Below are positions 1 through 6,894 of a DNA stretch of 11,105 bases, one piece after another. The position numbers were made by a program, and so were the translations under genes. Under the pieces are notes generated by a model. It was not told the origin of the DNA. It ran no database searches and saw only the letters and a list, made by a program, of their open reading frames with translations. Within the stretch, counting starts at the first letter, position 1, and each line of letters begins with the position of its first letter. Origin of the DNA: Rhodospirillaceae bacterium (GTDB taxonomy: Bacteria > Pseudomonadota > Alphaproteobacteria > CADEGL01); the NCBI GenBank assembly GCA_018699755.1, contig JABIRQ010000215.1, forward strand, positions 1 through 11,105, written 5' to 3'.

Positions 1-216
1 GACTTCGCCGCCCTGGCGCGCGACGAAACGGCCCAGCACCGGCAGGGTGCGGACCAGCCGCTCGGCCCGGACGGCCTCGACCTTGACCAGGGCCGGTTGC
101 TCTGCGCCTTGCGCCGCAGCGCGGTCGGACCATCCGACGATGCCGAGGGCGGCGCCGAGGACGACCACGATGGCGAGCGCGACCGACGAGGGCCCGGCGA
201 GCGATATGCGTTTCAT
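1..216 (-). CDS. RND efflux periplasmic adaptor (HlyD/MFP family), N-terminal part only
   Basis: Seventy-two codons read leftward from an ATG (complement of 214-216) to the window edge without a stop, so only the N-terminus is present. It begins MKRISLAGPSS, followed by a hydrophobic stretch at about residues 11-29 and an AAA-Q junction at 33-36. This looks like a Sec signal peptide or an uncleaved N-terminal anchor. There is no lipobox cysteine. The segment after it, with VKVEAVRAERLVRTLPVLG and then RFVARQGGEV, matches the start of the mature domain of RND-pump membrane fusion proteins, where a conserved V-x-G strand leads into the barrel-sandwich domain. Such proteins bridge an inner-membrane RND pump and an outer-membrane channel. 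The pump gene would be expected further left. The ATG is the only good start, since the signal peptide begins there, but no strong Shine-Dalgarno precedes it. The family call rests on a short segment. Confidence 0.62.
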   Translation of the reverse strand, partial: MKRISLAGPSSVALAIVVVLGAALGIVGWSDRAAAQGAEQPALVKVEAVRAERLVRTLPVLGRFVARQGGEV

Positions 217-374
217 CTGCGGGATCCCGGTTCGCGGGCTTTTTTTCCGAAGGCTGAGAGGTCCATTGTACCGCATCGCCGGGTCCGGTCGCGAGACGGT
301 TTCGGGCGGCACGGGTTGTCCGTGCGGGGGGCCCTGTATCATGATCCGCCCCTCACGATCCCGGCCGGGGCGCC
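217..374. promoter_or_regulatory. Divergent intergenic region with candidate promoters
   Basis: This 158-base gap separates the minus-strand adaptor gene from the plus-strand deacetylase gene and must hold both promoters if both are expressed from here. Reading minus, TACAAT (complement of 265-270) is a good -10 match about 50 bases before the adaptor ATG, but its -35 is poor. Reading plus, TTGTCC (316-321) and TATCAT (337-342) form a weak pair with a short 15-base spacer. A run of seven T at 240-246 lies between the TACAAT box and the adaptor ATG. These are eye-matched to sigma-70 consensus only. Confidence 0.3.
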
Positions 375-1301
375 ATGACGACCATTCTTTTCACCCACGA
401 CGCTTGCCTGGACCACGATCCCGGCCCGCATCATCCCGAATGTCCGGCCCGCCTGGCCGCCGTTCTTGCGGCGTTGGAGGATCCCGCCTTCGCCGCACTT
501 GAGCGCCGGGTGCCGCGGGCCGCGACCGATGCCGAGATCGCGCGGGTTCATCCGATGGATCATGTCGAACGCATCCTGGCCATGGTCCCGCCGGCGGGCC
601 TCGCGATGGTCGATCCCGACACCGCCCTGTCCCCCGGTTCGCGCGATGCCGTCCTGCGCGCCGCCGGGGCGGTGGTCGCGGCGGTCGACGCGGTGGTTGG
701 GGGCGAGGCCGAGAACGCCTTCTGCGCCGTGCGCCCGCCGGGCCATCATGCGGAGCCCGTGCGCGCCATGGGTTTCTGCCTGTTCAACAACGTCGCGATC
801 GGGGCCGCCCATGCCCGCACGGTTCATGGCCTGAACCGGGTCGCGGTGGTCGATTTCGACGTCCATCATGGCAACGGCACCCAAGCCTTCTTCTTCGACG
901 ATCCCGACTATCTCTATTGCTCGACCCATCAATGGCCGCTCTATCCCGGCACCGGCGCCACGGATGAAACTGGGGTTGCCGGGAATATCGTCAACGCCGT
1001 CCTGCCACCGGGGGCCGACGGCGAGGCTTTCCGCGATGCCTTCGACGGGCAGGTGATGCCGGCTCTCGATGCCTTCGCGCCCGATTTCCTGCTGATCTCG
1101 GCCGGATTCGACGCGCATAGAGCCGATCCGCTGGCCGGCCTGCGCCTGGCGACCGAGGACTACGGCTGGGCGACGGAGCGCTTGCGCGAGGCGGCCGACC
1201 GCCATTGCGGCGGGCGTCTCGTCTCGGCTTTGGAGGGCGGCTACGACCTGAAGGCCTTGGGGGAAAGCGCGGCGGCGCATGTCCGTGCGCTGATGGCCTA
1301 A
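375..1301 (+). CDS. Histone deacetylase family (class II HDAC-like/acetoin-utilisation-like) zinc hydrolase
   Basis: The 308-residue protein spans the whole arginase/HDAC-fold deacetylase domain, the usual length for bacterial members. The N-terminus has the family motif H-HPECPARL, with catalytic-pocket PPGHHAEP at about 121-128 (H124, H125). Zinc ligands are D162 and H164 in DFDVHHGNGTQ and D246 in SAGFDAHRADP. The active-site tyrosine is Y290 in LEGGYD. Nothing catalytic is missing, so it should be an active cytoplasmic amide hydrolase. Bacterial relatives remove acetyl groups from lysines, polyamines or small amides, and the substrate cannot be told from sequence. The closest-looking relatives by motif are the short alphaproteobacterial class II-like proteins often named histone deacetylase or acetoin utilisation protein. 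The ATG at 375 fits the family N-terminus. The xseB gene follows after 90 bases on the same strand. Confidence 0.93.
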   Translation: MTTILFTHDACLDHDPGPHHPECPARLAAVLAALEDPAFAALERRVPRAATDAEIARVHPMDHVERILAMVPPAGLAMVDPDTALSPGSRDAVLRAAGAVVAAVDAVVGGEAENAFCAVRPPGHHAEPVRAMGFCLFNNVAIGAAHARTVHGLNRVAVVDFDVHHGNGTQAFFFDDPDYLYCSTHQWPLYPGTGATDETGVAGNIVNAVLPPGADGEAFRDAFDGQVMPALDAFAPDFLLISAGFDAHRADPLAGLRLATEDYGWATERLREAADRHCGGRLVSALEGGYDLKALGESAAAHVRALMA

Positions 1302-1318
1302 GGGCGCTTCTTTCCCGG

Positions 1319-1345
1319 GTCCGGCCGGTGGTCTTGCCGCCGGAC
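1319..1345 (+). terminator. GC-rich stem-loop between deacetylase gene and xseB
   Basis: GTCCGGC (1319-1325) is perfectly complementary to GCCGGAC (1339-1345) across a 13-base loop. No T-tract follows, so intrinsic termination is doubtful. It could slow transcription or simply be GC-rich chance pairing. A second short inverted repeat, CGGCC/GGCCG, lies just downstream, shortly before the xseB ribosome binding site. Confidence 0.25.
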
Positions 1346-1391
1346 GGGGCTGGCCCGTACACTTCGGCCGGCTAGGCCGAGCGAGAGAACC

Positions 1392-1643
1392 ATGACCAAA
1401 GAATCCGTACCCGCCGACATTGCCAAGATGAGCTTCGAGCAGGCGCTTGAGGAGTTGGAGGGGATCGTCGGCAAGTTGGAGCAGGGCGAAGGCGCGCTCG
1501 ATTCGGCAATCGCCAATTACGAGCGCGGCGCCGCGCTCAAGCGCCATTGCGAGGCCAAGCTCAAGGAAGCGCAGGCCAAGGTCGAGAAAATCACGCGGAT
1601 GCCGGACGGCGGCGTCGGTACGGAACCGTTCGAGAGCGAATAA
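1392..1643 (+). CDS. xseB: Exodeoxyribonuclease VII small subunit
   Basis: This 83-residue protein has the hallmark XseB block, with SFEQALEELEGIVGKLEQG at about residues 17-35 and a second helix around ANYERGAALKRHCEAKL. Two helices forming a coiled coil are typical, and 75-90 residues is normal for the family. XseB packs along the large subunit XseA to form exonuclease VII, which degrades single-stranded DNA in both directions to oligonucleotides. The xseA gene is not in this window. The ATG is preceded by GAGAGA (about 1383-1388). The stop TAA lies four bases before the ispA ATG, so the two genes are almost certainly co-transcribed. The xseB-ispA-dxs order is widespread in proteobacteria, which supports the call. 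Confidence 0.95.
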   Translation: MTKESVPADIAKMSFEQALEELEGIVGKLEQGEGALDSAIANYERGAALKRHCEAKLKEAQAKVEKITRMPDGGVGTEPFESE

Positions 1644-1647
1644 GGCC

Positions 1648-2541
1648 ATGACTCAGGGGGGAATCGAGGCCGCCATCAAGGCGGCGGCGGCGACGGTTGA
1701 GGAATCCTTGGAAGCGTTGCTTCCCAAGGGCGAGGGACCCGAGAAGCGGGTCTTCGAAGCGATGCGCTACGGCACCCTGAACGGCGGCAAGCGATTGCGG
1801 CCCTTTCTGGTTCTGACCGGTGCGGACCTGTTTGACGTGCCGCGCGAACAATCCCTGCGGGTGGCGGCGGCGACCGAGTTCGTCCATTGCTATTCCCTGG
1901 TCCATGACGACTTGCCGGCGATGGACGATGACGACCTGCGCCGGGGCAAACCGACCACCCATATCGAATATGACGAGGCCACCGCGATCCTGGCCGGCGA
2001 CGGCCTGCTGACCCTGGCTTTCGAGGTGCTGACCGAACCGGCGACCCATCGCAGCGGCGAGGTGCGGGCCGATCTGGCGCTCTCCATGGCCAGGGCTATC
2101 GGCGCTCATGGCATGGTCGGTGGCCAGATGTTCGATCTGCAGGCCGAGAAACTCGACCTCGATATCGGCGCGGTCACACGCCTGCAGCAAATGAAGACGG
2201 GCGCCTTGATCGCCTATGCCTCTGAGGCGGGGGCGATTCTCGGCCAGGCCTCGGCCGAGGGGCGCCAGGCCCTCAGGATGTATGCCCATGACGTCGGTCT
2301 GGCCTTTCAGATCGCCGACGATCTGCTCGACGAGGAAGGCGCGGAAGAGGAGGTCGGCAAGAAGGTCGGCAAGGATGCAGAGGCCGGAAAAGCCACTTTC
2401 GTCTCGCTGCTCGGGGTCGAGCGGGCCCGGAGCCAGGCCGAGATGCTTGCCGAACAGGCGGGAAAGCATCTTGATTTATTTGGCGAAAGAGCCGACCTTC
2501 TGCGGTTAATTGCGCGGTTCGTGGTCGAACGGCGCACGTAG
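1648..2541 (+). CDS. ispA: Short-chain polyprenyl diphosphate synthase, farnesyl (or geranylgeranyl) diphosphate synthase
   Basis: The 297-residue trans-prenyltransferase condenses isopentenyl diphosphate with allylic diphosphates. Both aspartate-rich motifs are present: the first at about 87-96 (DDLPAMDDDD, then LRRG) and the second at 224-228 (DDLLD). NGGKRLRP, HCYSLVHDD, GGQMFDL and KTGALI are also conserved family blocks. The four-residue insertion within the first DD motif is the form found in bacterial type II farnesyl synthases, so C15 is the likely product. Some alphaproteobacterial homologues make C20, which sequence reading cannot exclude. The ATG at 1648 is four bases after the xseB stop. 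The frame stays open upstream of it, but that stretch reads across xseB in another frame and is not family-like. Dxs follows 66 bases downstream, placing the entry step of the MEP pathway beside a prenyl condensation step. Confidence 0.93.
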   Translation: MTQGGIEAAIKAAAATVEESLEALLPKGEGPEKRVFEAMRYGTLNGGKRLRPFLVLTGADLFDVPREQSLRVAAATEFVHCYSLVHDDLPAMDDDDLRRGKPTTHIEYDEATAILAGDGLLTLAFEVLTEPATHRSGEVRADLALSMARAIGAHGMVGGQMFDLQAEKLDLDIGAVTRLQQMKTGALIAYASEAGAILGQASAEGRQALRMYAHDVGLAFQIADDLLDEEGAEEEVGKKVGKDAEAGKATFVSLLGVERARSQAEMLAEQAGKHLDLFGERADLLRLIARFVVERRT

Positions 2542-2559
2542 ACTTGCGCGCGCTTCGGC

Positions 2560-2579
2560 GCCTGGGCCAAAGCTCAGGC
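2560..2579 (+). other. Small stem-loop between ispA and dxs
   Basis: GCCTGGG (2560-2566) can pair with CTCAGGC (2573-2579), including one G-U pair, around a six-base loop. The following bases are A-rich, not T-rich, so it is not a convincing terminator. It sits 28 bases before the dxs start and could affect message stability or translation. Confidence 0.22.
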
Positions 2580-2607
2580 CAAAACTAGAGAATAAGAGGG
2601 TGGATAC

Positions 2608-4533
2608 GTGAGCATCAGCAACACGACCCCGCTGCTGGATACGATCGACAGCCCGGCGGATTTGCGCAAGCTGTCGACCGATCAGGTCAAGCAGGTTGCC
2701 GACGAGCTCCGCCAGGAAATGATCGACGCCGTGTCGGTCACGGGCGGTCATCTGGGCGCCGGGCTGGGCGTGGTCGAGCTGACCACGGCGATCCACTACA
2801 CCTTCAACACGCCCGACGACATCCTGATCTGGGATGTCGGGCATCAGTGCTATCCTCACAAGATCCTGACCGAGCGGCGCGACCGCATCCGCACCCTGCG
2901 CCAGGGCGGTGGCCTGTCCGGCTTCACCAAGCGTTCGGAAAGCCCTTACGACCCATTCGGCGCGGCCCATAGCTCGACCTCGATCTCCGCGGCCCTCGGC
3001 TTCGCCGTGGCCAGCGAGTTCCAGGGCAAGGACAACCGGGCGATCGCCGTCATCGGCGACGGCGCGTTGAGCGCCGGCATGGCCTACGAGGCGCTGAACA
3101 ACGCGGGCGCGCGCGAGACCGATCTGGTCGTGATCCTGAACGACAACGAGATGTCGATCGCGCCGCCGGTGGGCGCGATGAGCGCCTATCTCTCCCGCCT
3201 CGTCTCGTCCAAGCCCTACCGCTCGATCCGCCATATCGGGCGCGAGGTCGCACGCAAGTTCCCCAGCTCCTTCGAGGCTATGGCCAAGCGGGCCGAGGGC
3301 CATATGCGCGGCTTTATGACCGGCGGCACCCTGTTCGAGGAGATGGGCTTCTACTATGTCGGGCCGATCGACGGCCACAATCTCGACCACCTGCTGCCGG
3401 TTCTCAAGAACGTTCGTGAGGTGCGCGGCCACGGCCCGATCCTGGTCCATGTCGTCACCACCAAGGGCAAGGGCTACGCACCCGCCGAAGCATCGGCCGA
3501 CCGCTATCACGGCGTGTCCAAATTCGATGTCGGCAGCGGCAAGCAGGACAAGGGCAGCGCCAAGGCGCCGGCCTATACCAAGGTCTTCGCCAATGCCCTG
3601 ATCGACGAAGCCGAGCGCGACGACCGCGTCGTCGCCATCACCGCCGCCATGCCCTCGGGCACCGGTCTCAACACCTTCGGCGACCGTTTTCCCGAGCGCA
3701 CCTTCGACGTGGGCATCGCCGAGCAGCATGGCGTGACCTTCGCCGCCGGCATGGCCTGCGAGGGGATGAAGCCCTTCTGCGCGATCTATTCGACCTTTCT
3801 GCAGCGGGCCTACGACCAGGTCGTCCACGATGTGGCGATCCAGAACCTGCCCGTGCGTTTCATCATGGACCGCGCCGGCGCGGTCGGCGCCGACGGCGCG
3901 ACCCATTTCGGTTCCTTCGACCTCGCCTATCTCGGCTGCCTGCCGAACTTCGTGCTGATGGCCCCGGCGGACGAGGCCGAACTGGTCCATATGGTCGCTA
4001 CCATGGCCCAGATCGACGACGCGCCCAGCGGCCTGCGCTATCCGCGCGGCGAGGGCATCGGCGTCGAGATGCCCAAGCAGGGCGTGCCTCTGGAACTCGG
4101 CAAGGGCCGGGTCATGCGCGAAGGCAGTTCCATCGCCATTCTCAGCTACGGCACTCGCCTCGAGGAGGCGCTCAAGGCGGCCGACGAACTGGCTGCGCGC
4201 GGCCTGTCCGCCACGGTCGCCGATGCTCGGTTCTGTAAGCCTCTGGACGAAGACCTGCTGCGCCAGCTCGCCTCTCATCATGAGGTGCTGCTGACGGTCG
4301 AGGAAGGCTCGATCGGCGGCTTCGCCAGCCATGTCACCAAAAGCCTGACCCATGGCGGGTTGCTCGACGGCGGCCTCAAGTTCCGGCCGATTTTCTTCGA
4401 GGACGTTTTCGTCGACCAGGACAAGCCCGAGAAGCAGAACGACCTGATGGGCGTGAACGCGAGTCAGATGGTCGAAGCGGCCCTGGCCGCCCTCGGCCGG
4501 GCCGACGAGGCCGCCGCGCCCGCGCGCGCCTGA
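2608..4533 (+). CDS. dxs: 1-deoxy-D-xylulose-5-phosphate synthase
   Basis: This 641-residue thiamine-diphosphate enzyme joins pyruvate and glyceraldehyde 3-phosphate with loss of CO2 to give 1-deoxy-D-xylulose 5-phosphate. That product is the first MEP-pathway intermediate and also a precursor of thiamine and pyridoxal. The transketolase-like domains are in normal order. Conserved H48 is in GGHLGAGLG. The thiamine/Mg motif starts at GDGALS (150-155) and ends with NDN (178-180). The pyrimidine-binding domain carries DVGIAEQH with the catalytic glutamate at 372. The C-terminal domain includes LTVEEGSIGGFASH. Length matches the family (620-640). The start is GTG at 2608, with a purine-rich AAGAGGG seven bases upstream that agrees with the expected N-terminus. 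It lies 66 bases after ispA and is likely in the same operon. Confidence 0.97.
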   Translation: MSISNTTPLLDTIDSPADLRKLSTDQVKQVADELRQEMIDAVSVTGGHLGAGLGVVELTTAIHYTFNTPDDILIWDVGHQCYPHKILTERRDRIRTLRQGGGLSGFTKRSESPYDPFGAAHSSTSISAALGFAVASEFQGKDNRAIAVIGDGALSAGMAYEALNNAGARETDLVVILNDNEMSIAPPVGAMSAYLSRLVSSKPYRSIRHIGREVARKFPSSFEAMAKRAEGHMRGFMTGGTLFEEMGFYYVGPIDGHNLDHLLPVLKNVREVRGHGPILVHVVTTKGKGYAPAEASADRYHGVSKFDVGSGKQDKGSAKAPAYTKVFANALIDEAERDDRVVAITAAMPSGTGLNTFGDRFPERTFDVGIAEQHGVTFAAGMACEGMKPFCAIYSTFLQRAYDQVVHDVAIQNLPVRFIMDRAGAVGADGATHFGSFDLAYLGCLPNFVLMAPADEAELVHMVATMAQIDDAPSGLRYPRGEGIGVEMPKQGVPLELGKGRVMREGSSIAILSYGTRLEEALKAADELAARGLSATVADARFCKPLDEDLLRQLASHHEVLLTVEEGSIGGFASHVTKSLTHGGLLDGGLKFRPIFFEDVFVDQDKPEKQNDLMGVNASQMVEAALAALGRADEAAAPARA

Positions 4534-4541
4534 TCGACCAA

Positions 4542-4593
4542 CCGGGCTCATTTTCCGGGTTCATTCCTCGGGTTCATTCCCCGGGTTCATTCA
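4542..4593. repeat. Four-copy 13-bp tandem repeat after dxs
   Basis: Four head-to-tail 13-base units with exact spacing begin at 4542, 4555, 4568 and 4581. The consensus is CCGGGTTCATTCC. Copies 2-4 differ from it at no more than one position each, and copy 1 at three. The array starts nine bases after the dxs stop and ends just before the hairpin at 4597. It does not encode protein in the annotated frames. It looks like replication slippage of a short unit, or possibly a binding-site array. Confidence 0.88.
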
Positions 4594-4596
4594 AGG

Positions 4597-4622
4597 ACGG
4601 CGGCGCGAGTCTGCGCCGCCGT
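4597..4622 (+). terminator. Strong GC hairpin between dxs and tlyA-like gene
   Basis: ACGGCGGCGC (4597-4606) and GCGCCGCCGT (4613-4622) form a perfect ten-pair stem with the six-base loop GAGTCT. The downstream tract TCTGCGTTTT is only moderately T-rich, so it may be a weak or leaky rho-independent terminator for dxs. It ends about ten bases before the GGAGAG ribosome binding site of the next gene, so it could also insulate that gene from upstream translation. Confidence 0.55.
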
Positions 4623-4642
4623 TCTGCGTTTTGGAGAGCGGC

Positions 4643-5383
4643 ATGAAACGCCGGGCGGACCAGCTTCTCGTCGAGCGCGGTTTGGTGGATTCGCGGAGCC
4701 GCGCTCAGGCGCTGATCATGGCCGGACTGGTCTTCACCGGCGAAAAGCGTGTCGAGAAGGCGGGCGATCAACTGGCCGAGGATGCGGCGCTGGAGCTGCG
4801 CGGCCAGGACCATCCCTGGGTCTCGCGCGGCGGCCTGAAACTGGCCCATGGCTTGGAAGCGTTCGGGTATTCGCCCGAGGGCCTTGTCTGCCTGGATATC
4901 GGCGCCTCGACCGGGGGCTTCACCGATGTCCTGCTGGCGCACGGCGCGTCGCGGGTTTACGCGGTCGATGTCGGGCGCGGTCAGCTTGCCTGGAAATTGC
5001 GGGAGGATGGCCGGGTCGTGGTGCTCGAGAAGACCAACGCCCGCCACCTGACCGCGGCCGAGGTGCCCGAGCCGGTCGGCGCCATCGTCTGCGACGCCAG
5101 CTTCATCGGTCTGCGCACGATCCTGCCCGCACCCCTGGCCCTGGCCTTGCCCGGTGCCTGGCTGATCGCCCTGATCAAGCCCCAGTTCGAAGTCGGCCGT
5201 GAGCAGGTCGGCAAGAAGGGCGTGGTGCGCGATCCCGCCCTGCACGCCCGAACCCGCGAGACGATCCGCGCCTGGCTCGATGGCCTGCCCGGCTGGCGCG
5301 TGACGGGGGAGGCGGAAAGCCCGATCACGGGGCCGGAAGGGAATGTCGAATTCCTCATCGGCGCGGTGCGGGAGGCCGCATGA
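4643..5383 (+). CDS. TlyA family rRNA methyltransferase (FtsJ-like, S4 domain)
   Basis: The 246-residue protein has an N-terminal S4 RNA-binding domain (about residues 2-60, starting KRRADQLLVERGL) and an FtsJ/RrmJ-like methyltransferase domain. VSRGGLKL contains K66 of the catalytic tetrad. LDIGASTGGFTDVLL (from about 84) is the S-adenosylmethionine-binding loop, DASF follows, and LIKPQFEVG contains K179. VEFL near the C-terminus supplies the expected glutamate. Mycobacterial TlyA 2'-O-methylates cytidines in 16S and 23S rRNA. Family members are often annotated as hemolysin, a name that does not fit the visible domains. Which rRNA position is modified here is not determinable. GGAGAG at 4633-4638 precedes the ATG. 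An in-frame upstream TTG would overlap that site, so the ATG is preferred. Confidence 0.92.
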   Translation: MKRRADQLLVERGLVDSRSRAQALIMAGLVFTGEKRVEKAGDQLAEDAALELRGQDHPWVSRGGLKLAHGLEAFGYSPEGLVCLDIGASTGGFTDVLLAHGASRVYAVDVGRGQLAWKLREDGRVVVLEKTNARHLTAAEVPEPVGAIVCDASFIGLRTILPAPLALALPGAWLIALIKPQFEVGREQVGKKGVVRDPALHARTRETIRAWLDGLPGWRVTGEAESPITGPEGNVEFLIGAVREAA

Positions 5384-6654
5384 TGGCCAAGCCCGAGATC
5401 GAACTGCTGGTCGAATCCCTGGGCGCGCGCGGCGACGGCATCGCCCGCCACGGCGAGGACCGGGTCTTTCTGCCCTTCACCCTGCCGGGCGATCGGGTCC
5501 GCGCACGGTTGGAGAGGGCGGGGCGCGAGGGCATCGCCGGTCGTGTCGTGGAAATCGTCCAGCCGGGGCCGGGCCGGGCGGAGCCGCCCTGCCGTCATTT
5601 CGGCGCATGCGGCGGTTGCGCCCTCCAGCATCTCGACGTCGGGTTTTACGCCGAATGGAAGACCGGCCTTCTGCGCACGGCCCTGGCGCGCCGGGGCTTG
5701 AGCGACGGGGCGGTCGAGCCGCTCCTGCCCGGCCGGCCGGGAACCCGCCGCCGCGCCGATTTCACCGCCCTCCGCCGGGGCGAGGGGGTCGTGATCGGCT
5801 TCAACGCGCGGATGAGTCACCGGGTGATCGATCTGGCGGAATGCCCGATCCTGTTGCCCGAGATCGCTGCGCTGGTGCCCGCCCTCCGCACCCTCTGCGC
5901 GGATATCCTGGCCGTCGGCGACAAGGCCGAACTGGTGGTCGCCGCCACCGAGGGCGGCCTGGACCTGCTGGTCGTCGATGCCGGGGGGCTGGGCCTCAAG
6001 CGCCGCGAGGCGCTGGTCGCCTTCGCCGAGGACCGAGACCTCGCCCGCATCTCACACCGCCATCCGCGCCAGGGTGGCCCCGAACTGGTCGTCGAGCGCC
6101 GGCCCGTCACCATGCGGTTCGGCGAGGTCGCCGTGCCGATTCCGCCCGGCGCCTTCCTCCAGGCGACCGCGGACGGCGAGGCAGCCCTGACCGCCGTGGT
6201 GACGGAGGCCGCACGCGACGTCGTGACGATTGCGGACCTCTATTGCGGCTGCGGCACCTTCACTTTTCCCCTGGCCGCCACCGGGGCCGCAGTCCATGCC
6301 GTCGACGGGCTGGACTGGCAGATCCGCACGGTCGAACGGGCGGCCCGCGCCGCCATGCTCAATCGGGTCACGGCGGAGGTCCGCGACCTCGCCAAGCGCG
6401 CCCTGCAGCCGGCCCAGCTCGCCGCCTATGACGCGGTCGTCTTCGATCCGCCCCGCGCCGGCGCCCAGGCCCAGGCCGAGGCCCTGGCCCAATCGAATGT
6501 GCCGATCGTGGTCGCGATCTCCTGCAATCCGGCCAGCTTCGCGCGCGACGCCCGCCTCCTGGTCGATGGCGGCTTCCATATCGAGCGCATTCAGCCGGTC
6601 GACCAGTTTCTCTGGTCCCCCCATCTCGAACTCGCTGCGGTGTTCCGGCGTTAG
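5380..6654 (+). CDS. RlmD/TrmA-family 23S rRNA uracil-5-methyltransferase
   Basis: This 424-residue protein has the three parts of the RNA uracil-C5 methyltransferase family. A TRAM domain (about 3-60, with ESLGARGDGIARH) comes first. An iron-sulfur motif follows, with C71, C77 and C80 in CRHFGACGGC plus C155 in LAECPIL, matching the four cluster ligands of RlmD (RumA). The C-terminal SAM-binding domain has ADLYCGCGTFTFPLA from 285, FDPPRAGA at 355-362 and the catalytic cysteine C382 in ISCNPASF. The expected reaction is 5-methyluridine formation in 23S rRNA. Alphaproteobacterial homologues may have shifted specificity, so RlmD is not asserted as the symbol. The start overlaps the upstream stop (ATGA at 5380-5383), indicating translational coupling with the TlyA-type gene. 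An ATGATG doublet leaves the exact start uncertain by one codon. Confidence 0.9.
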   Translation: MMAKPEIELLVESLGARGDGIARHGEDRVFLPFTLPGDRVRARLERAGREGIAGRVVEIVQPGPGRAEPPCRHFGACGGCALQHLDVGFYAEWKTGLLRTALARRGLSDGAVEPLLPGRPGTRRRADFTALRRGEGVVIGFNARMSHRVIDLAECPILLPEIAALVPALRTLCADILAVGDKAELVVAATEGGLDLLVVDAGGLGLKRREALVAFAEDRDLARISHRHPRQGGPELVVERRPVTMRFGEVAVPIPPGAFLQATADGEAALTAVVTEAARDVVTIADLYCGCGTFTFPLAATGAAVHAVDGLDWQIRTVERAARAAMLNRVTAEVRDLAKRALQPAQLAAYDAVVFDPPRAGAQAQAEALAQSNVPIVVAISCNPASFARDARLLVDGGFHIERIQPVDQFLWSPHLELAAVFRR

Positions 6655-6705
6655 TCGATATCCCCGTCATGCGGACTTGGTGGGCGGGTCCCGCCTCTCT
6701 ATCGT

Positions 6706-6779
6706 CGTCATCGCCCGGCTTCGCCCGGGCGATCCAGCAACGCCGGCTGGATGCCCCAGACTAACGCCGGGGCATGACG
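6706..6779. repeat. Palindromic, multi-hairpin intergenic element (REP/MITE-like)
   Basis: The element is bounded by CGTCAT (6706-6711) and ATGACG (6774-6779), which are inverse complements. Inside lie three consecutive hairpins: a nine-pair stem ATCGCCCGG/CCGGGCGAT (6710-6718 with 6725-6733), a five-pair stem CCAGC/GCTGG (6734-6738 with 6746-6750) and a seven-pair stem ATGCCCC/GGGGCAT (6751-6757 with 6769-6775). A 13-base palindrome, GGCGGGTCCCGCC (6683-6695), and a second CGTCATGCGGACTTG-like start (from 6665) lie just upstream. Similar GTCATCGCCCGG-type intergenic repeats are, from memory, common in alphaproteobacterial genomes. No second copy is in this window. It could also act as the rlmD-side terminator, though no T-tract is present. 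Confidence 0.6.
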
Positions 6780-6853
6780 GGTGTGGGGGGAGACCCGACA
6801 ACCCTCTCCCAATGCCGGGCCGTTCGGGGCATCATCGCCTTTGCTGGAATCGG

Positions 6854-6873
6854 CGGATCGCCACGGATCGCCA
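6854..6873. repeat. Two-copy 10-bp direct repeat upstream of first PhyH gene
   Basis: CGGATCGCCA occurs twice head-to-tail (6854-6863 and 6864-6873), ending about 10 bases before the GGGAG ribosome binding site of the gene starting at 6895. A ten-base period puts both copies on the same DNA face, so a regulator site is possible, but the unit is short and GC-rich. No clear -10/-35 pair is visible next to it. Confidence 0.4.
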
Positions 6874-6894
6874 CTGACCGCCTGGGAGCAGACG

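Noticed and set aside
339..1649. Antisense open frame opposite the deacetylase gene and xseB (436 codons)
   Set aside because: It crosses two confidently assigned genes and their intergenic gap, has no domain, and has composition typical of a shadow frame.
2506..4551. Long antisense open frame opposite dxs (681 codons)
   Set aside because: It mirrors dxs in a GC-rich genome where third positions suppress stops. The translation is low-complexity (runs of A, G, R, H, D) with no recognisable domain, while dxs on the other strand has full family motifs.
4542..4593. CRISPR-like array
   Set aside because: The units are 13 bases with no spacers and only four copies, so this is a simple tandem repeat.
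4643..5383. Hemolysin/cytotoxin function for the TlyA-like protein
   Set aside because: The visible S4 domain and FtsJ-type SAM motifs point to an rRNA methyltransferase. There is no signal peptide or pore-forming segment.
6781..6894. N-terminal extension of the first PhyH protein
   Set aside because: The extra residues show no PhyH similarity, and the ATG at 6895 has GGGAG at a good distance and an N-terminus that aligns with the paralogues.
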